In this document: piece by piece, positions 1 to 8,579 of the stretch
Layout: each line of letters begins with the position of its first letter
How positions within the stretch are numbered: the stretch's first letter is position 1
Assembly: GCA_910585895.1 (NCBI GenBank)
Contig: CAJUHY010000037.1
Span: 1-26,508 of the forward strand
Length of the DNA: 26,508 nt
DNA from: an uncultured Lachnospiraceae bacterium
Lineage (GTDB): Bacteria > Bacillota > Clostridia > Lachnospirales > Lachnospiraceae
Direction of reading: 5' to 3'
The notes under the pieces: model-generated
What the model was told of the DNA's origin: nothing
Database searches by the model: none
Seen by the model: the letters and a program-made list of their open reading frames with translations, nothing else
Made by a program: the position numbers and the translations under genes

Positions 1-1820
1 TGGCAGTTATGGAAGGTGGTAAGCCGGTGGTTATCGCCAATACAGAAGGAGCAAGGACAACACCCTCTGTCGTTGCGTTTACAAAGACCGGTGAGCGTCT
101 GGTAGGTGAACCTGCGAAACGTCAGGCTGTCACCAATGCAGAAAAGACCATTTCTTCCATCAAGAGGGATATGGGTACAGAGAGCAAGAAAGCTATTGAT
201 GACAAAAAATATTCCCCGCAGGAAATTTCTGCCATGATTCTGCAGAAATTAAAGGCAGATGCAGAAAATTATCTGGGTGAGAAAGTGACGGAAGCAGTTA
301 TTACAGTTCCGGCATATTTCAACGATGCACAGCGTCAGGCAACCAAGGACGCAGGTAAGATTGCGGGACTCGAGGTAAGGCGTATTATCAACGAGCCTAC
401 AGCTGCAGCACTTGCATATGGTCTTGATAATGACAAAGAACAGAAAATAATGGTGTATGATTTAGGCGGAGGAACGTTTGACGTATCCATTATTGAGATT
501 GGGGAAGGCGTTATCGAGGTATTGTCCACTTCTGGAGATAACCGTCTGGGCGGCGATGATTTCGACCAGAAAGTTACGGATTATATGCTGGCAGAGTTCA
601 AGAAGACAGAAGGCATCGACCTTTCCAATGACAAGATGGCTCTGCAGAGATTGAAAGAGGCGGCAGAGAAAGCGAAAAAAGAACTTTCTTCCGCAACAAC
701 AACGAATATCAACCTGCCGTTTATCACGGCAACGGCAGAAGGTCCTAAGCATTTTGATATGAACCTGACCAGGGCAAAATTTGATGAGTTGACCCATGAT
801 TTGGTAGAGCGCACGGCTGTTCCGGTTCAGAATGCCTTGAAAGATGCAGGACTTACAGCTTCTGAATTAGGTCAGGTATTGCTGGTAGGCGGTTCTACGC
901 GTGTCCCGGCTGTACAGGATAAAGTAAAGCAGCTGACAGGCAAAGAGCCGAGCAAATCCCTGAATCCAGACGAATGTGTGGCTCTCGGCGCCTCCATCCA
1001 AGGCGGCAAGCTGGGAGGAGATGCAGGTGCAGGTGAAATCCTTCTGCTGGATGTAACTCCATTATCATTGTCTATTGAGACAATGGGCGGCGTAGCAACC
1101 AGACTGATTGAACGTAATACAACAATTCCTACCAAGCACAGCCAGATTTTCTCAACGGCAGCGGATAACCAGACAGCTGTTGACATCAATGTGGTACAGG
1201 GTGAGCGTCAGTTTGTAAGGGATAACAAATCCTTAGGTCAGTTCCGTCTTGATGGCATTCCGCCTGCAAGACGAGGAGTACCTCAGATTGAGGTTACGTT
1301 TGATATCGATGCCAATGGTATTGTAAACGTATCAGCCAAAGACCTGGGAACAGGAAAAGAGCAGCATATTACGATTACCGCGGGCTCCAATATGTCTGAG
1401 GATGAGATAGACAAAGCAGTTAAGGAAGCAGCAGAGTTCGAGGCACAGGATAAGAAGCGCAAAGAAGCTATTGATACCAGAAATGATGCGGATTCTTTTG
1501 TCTTCCAGACGGAGAAAGCGCTTGAAGAGGTTGGCGAGAATATTGATGCGGCAGACAAATCTGCAGTGGAAGCAGACCTCAATGCATTAAAGGCAATGGT
1601 TGAAGCTCATCCGAATGCAGAGGAGATGACGGATGACCAGGTTGGCGAGATGAAAGCCGCTAAAGAAAAGCTTATGGAGAGCGCGCAGAAAGTATTTGCC
1701 AAGATGTATGAAAATGCACAGGCAGCACAAGGCGCACAGGGCGCAGGGCCGGATATGGGAAATACTTCCTACAGCAGTGCAGATGATGATGTGGTGGATG
1801 CAGATTATAAGGAAGTATAA
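1..1820 (+). CDS. dnaK: Molecular chaperone DnaK (Hsp70), 5' end cut off by window
   Basis: Cytoplasmic Hsp70 chaperone: ATP-driven binding and release of unfolded proteins, working with DnaJ and GrpE. The frame is open from base 3 and reads AV before the Met at 9. Normal DnaK starts about 17 residues earlier (the GIDLGTTNS phosphate loop), so that part lies outside the window and Met9 is not the start. Counting from that Met, NEPTAAALAYG (128-138) and the phosphate-2 motif VYDLGGGTFDVS (149-160) mark the ATPase domain, LLVGGSTRVP (291-300) binds adenosine, and the hydrophobic linker is LLLDVTPLSL (345-354). The beta-sandwich substrate domain follows, then a helical lid from about 463 and the acidic tail DDDVVDADYKEV. 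The length fits Gram-positive DnaK, which lacks a 24-residue ATPase insertion of the E. coli protein. dnaJ follows after 67 bp. hrcA and grpE are expected upstream but cannot be seen. Confidence 0.98.
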   Translation, partial: AVMEGGKPVVIANTEGARTTPSVVAFTKTGERLVGEPAKRQAVTNAEKTISSIKRDMGTESKKAIDDKKYSPQEISAMILQKLKADAENYLGEKVTEAVITVPAYFNDAQRQATKDAGKIAGLEVRRIINEPTAAALAYGLDNDKEQKIMVYDLGGGTFDVSIIEIGEGVIEVLSTSGDNRLGGDDFDQKVTDYMLAEFKKTEGIDLSNDKMALQRLKEAAEKAKKELSSATTTNINLPFITATAEGPKHFDMNLTRAKFDELTHDLVERTAVPVQNALKDAGLTASELGQVLLVGGSTRVPAVQDKVKQLTGKEPSKSLNPDECVALGASIQGGKLGGDAGAGEILLLDVTPLSLSIETMGGVATRLIERNTTIPTKHSQIFSTAADNQTAVDINVVQGERQFVRDNKSLGQFRLDGIPPARRGVPQIEVTFDIDANGIVNVSAKDLGTGKEQHITITAGSNMSEDEIDKAVKEAAEFEAQDKKRKEAIDTRNDADSFVFQTEKALEEVGENIDAADKSAVEADLNALKAMVEAHPNAEEMTDDQVGEMKAAKEKLMESAQKVFAKMYENAQAAQGAQGAGPDMGNTSYSSADDDVVDADYKEV

Positions 1821-1887
1821 GATTTGCTGCAGTTCTAAGCATGAAAAGGTTGATTTTTACAGATAACTTGCAAAAAGGGAGTTAGTC

Positions 1888-3063
1888 ATGGCAGAGCAGA
1901 AGAGAGATTATTATGAAATCCTGGGTGTAGATAAGGGTGCAGATGATGCAGCAATCAAGAAAGCGTATCGTGCACTTGCCAAAAAATATCATCCAGATAT
2001 GAATCCGGGGGACGCAGAAGCGGAGAAAAAATTTAAAGAGGCGTCTGAGGCATATGCGGTTTTGAGCGACCCGGATAAGAAACGTCAGTACGACCAGTTT
2101 GGCCATGCCGCTTTTGAGGGCGGCATGGGAGGTGGAGGAGGATTTGATTTCTCCGGCATGGACATGGGCGACATATTTGGCGATATATTTGGCGATTTGT
2201 TTGGCGGAGGAAGAAGACGTTCCTCTGCCAGCAATGGTCCTATGAAAGGAGCCAATTTACGTGCGGCAGTGCGCATCACCTTTGAGGAGGCTGCTTTTGG
2301 ATGTGAGAAAGAGATTGAAATCACATTGAAAGACGAATGCCAGACCTGTCATACGACCGGCGCAAAACCGGGAACCAACCCGGAGACCTGTACGAAGTGC
2401 GGTGGTAAGGGCAAAGTAGTTTATACCCAGCAGTCTTTCTTAGGCATGGTGCAAAATGTTCAGACTTGTCCCGAATGCCGGGGTACCGGCAAAATCATCA
2501 AGGATAAATGTCCAGATTGCCATGGAACGGGATATATTGCTAAGCGCAAGAAGATTAAGGTGTCCATCCCAGCAGGAATTGACAATGGACAGAGCGTACG
2601 TATCCGGGATAAAGGTGAGCCAGGAACAAATGGCGGACCGCGGGGGGATTTGCTGGTCGAGGTAAATGTCAGCAGACATCCGATTTTCCAGCGTCAGGAT
2701 ATGAATGTCTATTCGACTGCGCCGATTTCCTTTGCCCAGGCAGCTTTAGGCGGTGAGGTGCGTATCAATACGATTGACGGAGATATCTTATATGAGGTCA
2801 AGGCAGGTACACAGACGGATACCAGAATTCGCCTCAAAGGAAAGGGAATTCCCTCCTTACGCAATTCCTCTGTCCGTGGTGACCATTATGTCACCTTGGT
2901 AGTGCAGGTGCCTACCAACTTAAATGGTGAAGCGAAAGAAGCGCTGCGTAAATTTGACGAGGTGAGCGGACAGTCCTTAAAGAAGCAGGATGGCGCAGCG
3001 GGCACAGAAAAGAAGAAAAAAGGGTTTATGGGTAAAATAAAAGAAACATTGGAAGATATGTAA
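1888..3063 (+). CDS. dnaJ: Chaperone DnaJ (Hsp40, class A)
   Basis: Co-chaperone that delivers substrates to DnaK and stimulates its ATPase. All class A parts are present in 391 residues: J-domain (about 5-70) with HPD at 35-37, a Gly/Phe-rich stretch (about 71-108, with a DIFGDIFGDLFGG run), and four zinc-binding repeats starting at Cys151, Cys168, Cys194 and Cys208. The C-terminal substrate-binding domains end in a Lys-rich tail. The first zinc repeat reads CQTCHTTG instead of the usual CxxCxGxG, but all eight cysteines are kept, so zinc binding should be intact. The ATG is preceded by AAAAAGGGAG. It lies 67 bp after dnaK and is followed at once by a terminator, so it ends the chaperone operon. 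Confidence 0.98.
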   Translation: MAEQKRDYYEILGVDKGADDAAIKKAYRALAKKYHPDMNPGDAEAEKKFKEASEAYAVLSDPDKKRQYDQFGHAAFEGGMGGGGGFDFSGMDMGDIFGDIFGDLFGGGRRRSSASNGPMKGANLRAAVRITFEEAAFGCEKEIEITLKDECQTCHTTGAKPGTNPETCTKCGGKGKVVYTQQSFLGMVQNVQTCPECRGTGKIIKDKCPDCHGTGYIAKRKKIKVSIPAGIDNGQSVRIRDKGEPGTNGGPRGDLLVEVNVSRHPIFQRQDMNVYSTAPISFAQAALGGEVRINTIDGDILYEVKAGTQTDTRIRLKGKGIPSLRNSSVRGDHYVTLVVQVPTNLNGEAKEALRKFDEVSGQSLKKQDGAAGTEKKKKGFMGKIKETLEDM

Positions 3064-3069
3064 ATTTGG

Positions 3070-3107
3070 GCTGTATTCTGTGAAATGCTGCAGAGTACAG
3101 CTTTTTT
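3070..3107 (+). terminator. Rho-independent terminator after dnaJ
   Basis: An 11-bp stem (GCTGTATTCTG at 3070-3080 pairing with CAGAGTACAGC at 3091-3101, one G-U pair) with a 10-nt loop runs straight into six T's at 3102-3107. It begins 7 bases after the dnaJ stop and should close the dnaK-dnaJ transcript. Confidence 0.93.
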
Positions 3108-3151
3108 GAAATTTTTCTGTGAAGCGGACAGCGCAAACACCGAGTTTCTTC

Positions 3152-3180
3152 TTGCCAATCCGTTTTTCCTATTATATAAT
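3152..3180 (+). promoter_or_regulatory. Sigma-A promoter of the transglutaminase-like gene
   Basis: TTGCCA (3152-3157), a 17-bp spacer and a perfect TATAAT (3175-3180). Transcription would start near 3187, giving a leader of about 50 nt that ends in AGGAGG just before the ATG at 3239. Together with the dnaJ terminator this makes the next gene an independent transcription unit. Confidence 0.88.
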
Positions 3181-3238
3181 GGGGAGAGCATAGGCATGGT
3201 AATTATAGTGAAGCAGACATGGTAAACAGGAGGAATTT

Positions 3239-6200
3239 ATGAAAAAGAAATTTACGGTACTGTTTTTGATGATGTTGTTTCTGTCAAGCGGGGTTACGCA
3301 GGTACATGCTGAAACGGAGACGTTAAAGACAAAAAGTGTGACCTTGGTGGAGGAAGAACGTTATCAGGAGGAGTATTATGGGGAGCCAACGCTCAGATAT
3401 GCTGAGGGGAAGGGGACGCGCAGCCTGGCAAGGGCTGGGCAGTCATTGGAGGAGTATATTGTTGCGGCATTGGAGAATTTTGAGCCGGTAATAGATGTAT
3501 CCGCTTACAATCTCCCTGTTGAGCAGGCAGCAGATTATTTTAAGATTTTAAATAATAATCCGCAGTTATTTTATGTAAAAGGCGGTTACAGCATTTCATA
3601 TATGGGCGATAAGATTCTTTCCTATCAAGTAACATATCTTTACAGCAAGGAGGAAGCCAACCAGATGCGGGAGGAACTGGAGGCGGCTGTTGACGAGGTG
3701 GCGTCCCAGGTTGACACATCGTTGGAGGATTACCAGCAGGCGCTCATCGTGCATGATTATCTGGTGCAGAACTGTGAATACGATAAAGAGCGGCTGGATG
3801 CGAATAACGTGCCGGACATTTCCCATACGGCATATGGCTCCCTGGTCAATCGGATTGCCGTGTGCGATGGCTACGCAGATGCGTTTGCCTATATCATGGA
3901 AGACAGGCTGGGAATTTCCTGTGAAGTAATCAGCAGCAATGCGATGGCGCACGCCTGGAACATGATTGAGATTGGCGGCAAGTGGTACCATGTGGATGCC
4001 ACTTGGGATGACTCTGCGTGGGATTGTATCGGCAGGGTAGGGCATAATTATTTCCTGCTCAGTGATAATGAGATATCAGATCCGGACCATAATCATCACT
4101 CCTGGAGTGACGGTCATACAGCAGATTCTGCGCTTTATGACGAAGCGTTTTGGTCGGGTGTAAGTTCTGCCATCTGCTATGTAAATGATTCCTGGTATTA
4201 TTCCAAATATCAACCAGATGATGGCGATTTACAGATGGAGCGCGCAGTAAAACTGATGAAAAAGGAAAGAACGCAGTTACTTGCGGGCAGCGAAGAGGCA
4301 TTGTATGCAACGTCTGTCTGGTCAATTGGCAACAGTTACTATCCGGTAAGCTTTATGTATCTTGCCAGAGTGGGAGATAAGATTTATTTTAATACCTCGA
4401 CAGAAGTTTTCCAGATGAATGCGGACGAGAGTGTGGATAAATTTTACAGTCCACAGGACCTTGACAGTGATTTGATTGATGGATTTACTGTGCGCGGGGG
4501 TGAGTTCTATTATTCGTCAAAGAATGATTTTATGACCAGCGGGAAGCAGGAAAATATCCGTAAGATTGCCGTTCCCAAACTGGAGGGTATCTCTGCTGAG
4601 GACATAACAGGGATTTATACCGGACAGCCATATCTGATTGAAGTGGCAGGGATTCAGGAAGGCGATGTTGTAAAGTATGCAGGGGCAGATGGAAAATATC
4701 AGGCTGTGCAGCCGGAAATGGTGGCTGCCGGTACATATGAGGTCCGCTATCAGGTGGAGCGGGCAGGCTATACATCTTTCCAGGGCAAGGTCACAGTGAC
4801 AATCGAACAGGCGGCGCCCACCTATGAACTGCCGGAAGGACTTACTGGAAACAGCGGCCATACGCTTGCGGACGTGGAGCTGCCGTCTGGATTTACCTGG
4901 CAGGAACCGGATACGAAGCTGCGTGAGGAGGGTTCCCATAGCTATCCGGCAGTATATACTCCAGAAGATAAGAATAATTACCAGACGGTGAACGTAAGCA
5001 TTGCGGTGGCAGTGACATGTCCGGAACATAGATATATTTCGGAAGTTACCAAGGAGCCGACAGGGACGGAAAAGGGAATTATCACCCATACCTGTATAAT
5101 TTGCGGGAACAGCTATACCGAGGAAATTGACGAATTGCCGCCGGAAATTACAGGCATTACAACAGCCGATGTAACAGGGATTTATAATGGGCAGCCTTAT
5201 GCTATCGTAATCAATGGACTGGAAGAGGGGGATATCGTTCAGTATGCGCTGGGAAGTGAAGGCGATGCAGTATTTTCCCAGGAACAGCCGGAAATGATTA
5301 ATGCTGGTACGTATGAAGTATGGTTTAAGGTTTCAAGGGCCGGGCATCAGACATTTGCGGGAAGCGTGCGTGTGGAGATTGCACGTGCCAAGCCGCAGTA
5401 TACTGTTCCTACTGGTCTGAAAGGAAACAGCGGAATGGCTCTTGCGTCCATACAACTGCCGGAGGGATTTTTGTGGCAGACAGATGATAAGACAAAGCTG
5501 TCTAAAATTGGCAATCAGAAATTTTATGTATGTTACAGGCCGGATGACCAGGCAAATTATCAGATAGTTACAGATATTGAGGTGATAGTGGAAGTAATAT
5601 GCCCGCGCCATCAGTATCAGTCAGTGGTGACGAAAGCGCCCACAGAGACACAGAAAGGGTTGAAGACATTTACCTGTAAGCTCTGCGGTAAAATTTATAC
5701 CGAAGAAATCCCCACACTTTCCCCTACAAAACCAGGCCGTGTGACTGGTTTGAAGATAGCGAAAAGGACAACGAATTCCCTGTCCTATTCTTGGAAAAAT
5801 GTGCCTGGGGTAAATTATCGTTTGATATTTTATAAAGGCAGTAATGCCGTATCCACAATAAATGTAACAGGAAATACTTATACCTACAAAAACCTGAAAT
5901 CTGCAACTGCCTATACGCTGCAGATTACCCCCTACCGTATTGTCAATAATAAGAATGTCTATGCAGCTTCAGCCGACACCGTGAGGACGGCAACTTCTCC
6001 GGCAAAGGCTAAGCTCAGTAAGGCAAAGAGAAGTGGGAGCAGTAAGATAAAACTGAGTTGGAAGAAAGTCACCGGCGCCAGCGGCTATGAAATTTTCATG
6101 AAGACGGGCAGCGGCAAATATAAAAAGATTAAGACAATTGGAAAAGGCAAGACGGTTTCCTTTACGAAGACGAAACTCAGCAGGAAAAAATCTTACAGCT

Positions 6201-6277
6201 TTAAAATGCGCGCATATGTGACTGTGGCTGGAAAGAAAATTTACGGCGCTGACAGCAACGTAAAGAAGGTAAAATAG
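3239..6277 (+). CDS. Secreted transglutaminase-like protein with Ig-like modules and fibronectin type III domains
   Basis: A 1012-residue exported protein. Residues 1-24 are a signal peptide (KKK, hydrophobic core, VHA cleavage-like site). A transglutaminase-like (papain-fold) domain spans about 165-265 with a complete candidate triad: Cys209 in AVCDGYA, His238 in AHAWN and Asp253 in HVDATWDD. Residues about 300-445 are unassigned. Two tandem modules (about 450-633 and 638-828) each combine Ig-like strands (GIYxGQPY, AGTYEV, NSGxxLA) with a Cys-His...TCxxCG segment resembling a zinc ribbon. Two fibronectin type III-like domains end the protein (about 832-918 and 922-1012), very rich in Lys, Ser and Gly. 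There is no LPXTG motif or C-terminal membrane anchor, so it is probably released or held by charge. It could be a peptidase, a crosslinking enzyme or a cell-wall modifying enzyme; the sequence does not say which. It has its own promoter. Confidence 0.88.
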   Translation: MKKKFTVLFLMMLFLSSGVTQVHAETETLKTKSVTLVEEERYQEEYYGEPTLRYAEGKGTRSLARAGQSLEEYIVAALENFEPVIDVSAYNLPVEQAADYFKILNNNPQLFYVKGGYSISYMGDKILSYQVTYLYSKEEANQMREELEAAVDEVASQVDTSLEDYQQALIVHDYLVQNCEYDKERLDANNVPDISHTAYGSLVNRIAVCDGYADAFAYIMEDRLGISCEVISSNAMAHAWNMIEIGGKWYHVDATWDDSAWDCIGRVGHNYFLLSDNEISDPDHNHHSWSDGHTADSALYDEAFWSGVSSAICYVNDSWYYSKYQPDDGDLQMERAVKLMKKERTQLLAGSEEALYATSVWSIGNSYYPVSFMYLARVGDKIYFNTSTEVFQMNADESVDKFYSPQDLDSDLIDGFTVRGGEFYYSSKNDFMTSGKQENIRKIAVPKLEGISAEDITGIYTGQPYLIEVAGIQEGDVVKYAGADGKYQAVQPEMVAAGTYEVRYQVERAGYTSFQGKVTVTIEQAAPTYELPEGLTGNSGHTLADVELPSGFTWQEPDTKLREEGSHSYPAVYTPEDKNNYQTVNVSIAVAVTCPEHRYISEVTKEPTGTEKGIITHTCIICGNSYTEEIDELPPEITGITTADVTGIYNGQPYAIVINGLEEGDIVQYALGSEGDAVFSQEQPEMINAGTYEVWFKVSRAGHQTFAGSVRVEIARAKPQYTVPTGLKGNSGMALASIQLPEGFLWQTDDKTKLSKIGNQKFYVCYRPDDQANYQIVTDIEVIVEVICPRHQYQSVVTKAPTETQKGLKTFTCKLCGKIYTEEIPTLSPTKPGRVTGLKIAKRTTNSLSYSWKNVPGVNYRLIFYKGSNAVSTINVTGNTYTYKNLKSATAYTLQITPYRIVNNKNVYAASADTVRTATSPAKAKLSKAKRSGSSKIKLSWKKVTGASGYEIFMKTGSGKYKKIKTIGKGKTVSFTKTKLSRKKSYSFKMRAYVTVAGKKIYGADSNVKKVK
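4586..5722 (+). repeat. Two tandem ~185-190-residue coding modules inside the transglutaminase-like gene
   Basis: The two copies translate to the same plan: GIYxGQPY, then GxxEGDxVxYA, QPEM, AGTYEV, AGxxxFxGxV, then xPxGLxGNSGxxLAxxxLPxGFxWQ, a NYQxV strand, and finally a CPxH...TCxxCG...YTEEI segment. Short runs are nearly identical at DNA level (for example ACAGGGATTTATA at about 4608 and 5176). The copies have otherwise diverged, so the duplication is old or under selection. Confidence 0.8.
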
Positions 6278-6378
6278 CGGTCATTTAGCCATAATTTGCA
6301 GACGGCAGATACAGATTAACAAATGTGCAATGGCAACAGCCATAGCTTACAGGCAGCAGATACGAAGGGGGAAAAAAG

Positions 6379-6867
6379 ATGGATCAGCCGAAACGGCAGC
6401 TGGGGAGGATGATTCGGGAACCAATGTCGGAAGATTTTCAGTCCAGAATGCTGCACAGGGAACGGCAGCAGCTGGAGGATGACAGACGCAGATTCAAACA
6501 GGAGCAGCAGGATTTTTACAGGAGAAAGGAACTGGAGCAAAAACGTCTGGCGGAGGAGAAGCATCTGTTCCAAATGAAGTGGAAGATTTTGGAGGGAGAG
6601 CTGCAGAAGCTTGCTCATGAAAAAGAAGATATTGAGCGGGAGAAGAAGAGATATTCCCGTACAGGCAGCAATCGTGGGAAAACAGCAGGAGAGCCCCTTC
6701 CAGAAGCACAGATGTTCTTCTCCGGCGTTAATAATATGGGTGCGTTAAAGAAACGGTACAAAGACCTTACCAAGATTTACCACCCAGATAATGCAGCAGG
6801 AGATACAAATACGCTGCAGGAAATCAATCGGATTTATGACAGCTTGAAGAAACAGTTTAAGAATTAA
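6379..6867 (+). CDS. Small coiled-coil protein with a C-terminal J-domain-like segment
   Basis: A 162-residue cytoplasmic protein with no signal peptide. Residues about 24-92 are a highly charged, Gln/Glu/Arg/Lys-rich helix likely to form a coiled coil. Residues about 112-160 resemble helices II-III of a J-domain: ALKKRYKDLTKIYHPDNAAGD holds an intact HPD at 135-137 followed by a helix ending in RIYDSLKKQF. Helix I is short or missing. The HPD loop is the DnaK-contacting element in known J-proteins, so a role as a specialised DnaK partner is an inference. The ATG at 6379 follows GAAGGGGGAAAAAAG. The stop is 11 bp before prmA, so it is probably co-transcribed with the rRNA and ribosomal protein methylation genes. 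Confidence 0.8.
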   Translation: MDQPKRQLGRMIREPMSEDFQSRMLHRERQQLEDDRRRFKQEQQDFYRRKELEQKRLAEEKHLFQMKWKILEGELQKLAHEKEDIEREKKRYSRTGSNRGKTAGEPLPEAQMFFSGVNNMGALKKRYKDLTKIYHPDNAAGDTNTLQEINRIYDSLKKQFKN

Positions 6868-6878
6868 GGAGCACATGC

Positions 6879-7823
6879 ATGAAGTGGAAACAGTATACCA
6901 TCCAGACAACGACCCAGGCGGAGGACCTTGTCAGCAGTATGCTGGCCGACCTGGGGATTGAAGGTGTTCAGATTGAAGATAATATTCCTTTGTCAGCAGA
7001 AGAAAAGGAGCGGCTGTATATTGATATTTTGCCCCAACTGCCGCCGGATGAAGGCAGCGCTAAGGTCAGCTTCTTTCTGGAGGAGGGAGAGCATGGAGCG
7101 CTTCTGGACCAAGTAAGGGAGGAGCTTGAGAACCTGCGGGTGTTTGTGGATGTGGGCAGCGCTCAAATCAGCGAAGGAGAGACGGATGACAAGGACTGGA
7201 TTAATAACTGGAAGAAATATTTTAAGTCCTTTGTCATCGAGAATATCCTGATTAAACCAACCTGGGAGGAGATGCCCCGGGCTGTGGATTACCGATGCGT
7301 GATTGAGATTGACCCCGGGACTTCTTTTGGCACAGGCAAACATGAGACCACACAGCTTTGCATCCGTCAGTTAGATAAGTATCTGAAACAGGGATGCAGG
7401 GTGTTGGATGTGGGCTGCGGAAGCGGTATCTTATCCTTGGTCAGCTTAAAGCTTGGCGCCGCTGCTGTAGTGGGGACAGATATTGATCCCATATGTATGG
7501 AGGCAACGAAAGACAATATGGAGATAAATCATCTGCCCGCGGAAAAAGGCAGTTTTTATCATGGAAATCTCATTGATGACAGCAAGCTGCGGGAGAAAGT
7601 GGGCGTGGACTATGATATTGTAGTTGCCAATATTCTTGCGGATATCATTATCCCTCTGACACCGGTAATTCCAGGCCGCCTGAAAAAGGGAGGAGTCTAT
7701 ATTACCAGTGGAATTATTGATTTTAAAGAAGAGGCGGTAAAAGAAGCAGTCCTTGCTGCCGGACTTGAGATTTTAGAGGTCTGCCATCAGGGGGAGTGGG
7801 TAAGCATAACCGCCAGAAAATAG
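6879..7823 (+). CDS. prmA: Ribosomal protein L11 methyltransferase PrmA
   Basis: SAM-dependent enzyme that methylates lysines and the N-terminus of ribosomal protein L11. In 314 residues, an N-terminal substrate-recognition domain (about 1-95) precedes a linker with WINNWKKYFK (107-116) and a class I Rossmann domain. Family signatures are DPGTSFGTGKHETT (145-158), the SAM glycine loop VLDVGCGSGIL (175-185), the acidic GTDIDP (199-204) and VVANILADIIIPL (248-260). The chosen ATG at 6879 fits the family N-terminus (MKWKQYTI) and has AAGGAG upstream; an ATG at 6875 is out of frame. The length is typical. rsmE follows after 15 bp, an arrangement common in Firmicutes. Confidence 0.97.
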   Translation: MKWKQYTIQTTTQAEDLVSSMLADLGIEGVQIEDNIPLSAEEKERLYIDILPQLPPDEGSAKVSFFLEEGEHGALLDQVREELENLRVFVDVGSAQISEGETDDKDWINNWKKYFKSFVIENILIKPTWEEMPRAVDYRCVIEIDPGTSFGTGKHETTQLCIRQLDKYLKQGCRVLDVGCGSGILSLVSLKLGAAAVVGTDIDPICMEATKDNMEINHLPAEKGSFYHGNLIDDSKLREKVGVDYDIVVANILADIIIPLTPVIPGRLKKGGVYITSGIIDFKEEAVKEAVLAAGLEILEVCHQGEWVSITARK

Positions 7824-7838
7824 CATAGGAGTGAGAAG

Positions 7839-8570
7839 ATGTTTCAGTTTTTTGTAGAGCCGGGGCAGATTTGTGGGGACATAGCCACCATTACAGGCAG
7901 TGATGTAAACCATATCAGAAATGTCCTCCGTATGCGGACTGGGGAAGAGGTGCGTATCAGCGATAACGCAGGAGGTGATTTTTACTGCGCAGTCAGCAGG
8001 ATAGAGAGCGAGAAGATTACCCTTAAGGTTCTGCGGGAGGCCGAGGGGACAGAACTATCCCTTAGGATTACGCTTTTTCAGGGACTTCCTAAGGGAGATA
8101 AGATGGAGTTAGTCATCCAGAAAGCAGTGGAACTTGGCGTTTCAGAAATCATACCGGTTGCCATGAGAAATTGTGTGGTAAAGCTGGATGAGAAGCGGGC
8201 AAAAGCGAAGCAGGCAAGATGGCAGGCGATTGCAGAGAGCGCGGCGAAGCAATCGAAACGCAGTATCATTCCCAGGGTTGGGATGGTCATGAATTTCAGG
8301 CAGGCAACAGAGTATGCCCAAAGTTTGGACGTGCGCATTCTGCCCTATGAGAATCAACGTGGACTGGCGCATACCAGGGAAGTGTTCAGTAAGATACCCA
8401 AGGGTTCTTCTGTAGGAATTTTCATAGGACCTGAGGGCGGCTATGATTCCGCAGAGATTGCACTGGCCAAGGAAGATATGGAGATGGTTTCTCTTGGAAA
8501 CCGTATTCTTCGCACGGAGACAGCCGGGCTCTGTGCGCTTTCTATGTTACAATATGCAGTGGAAGATTAG
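7839..8570 (+). CDS. rsmE: 16S rRNA (uracil(1498)-N(3))-methyltransferase RsmE
   Basis: Methylates N3 of U1498 in 16S rRNA, at the decoding region of the 30S subunit. It has 243 residues, typical for the family. An N-terminal PUA-like domain (about 1-70, with HIRNVLRMRTGEEVRISD) precedes a SPOUT knotted domain. The signatures are LFQGLPKGDKMELVIQKAVELGV (in 79-101), IGPEGGY (196-202) and LGNRILRTETAG (219-230), which form the SAM-binding knot. GGAGTGAG lies just before the ATG. It sits between prmA and the cysteine desulfurase, with 9 bp to the latter, so the genes are very probably co-transcribed. Confidence 0.97.
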   Translation: MFQFFVEPGQICGDIATITGSDVNHIRNVLRMRTGEEVRISDNAGGDFYCAVSRIESEKITLKVLREAEGTELSLRITLFQGLPKGDKMELVIQKAVELGVSEIIPVAMRNCVVKLDEKRAKAKQARWQAIAESAAKQSKRSIIPRVGMVMNFRQATEYAQSLDVRILPYENQRGLAHTREVFSKIPKGSSVGIFIGPEGGYDSAEIALAKEDMEMVSLGNRILRTETAGLCALSMLQYAVED

Positions 8571-8579
8571 GAGGATTTT

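Noticed and set aside
6278..6378. A promoter or terminator in the spacer before the small J-domain-like gene
   Set aside because: Only a 5-bp ATGGC/GCCAT hairpin and loosely similar GCAGATAC words were found. No paired -35/-10 boxes with proper spacing or T-run hairpin is visible.
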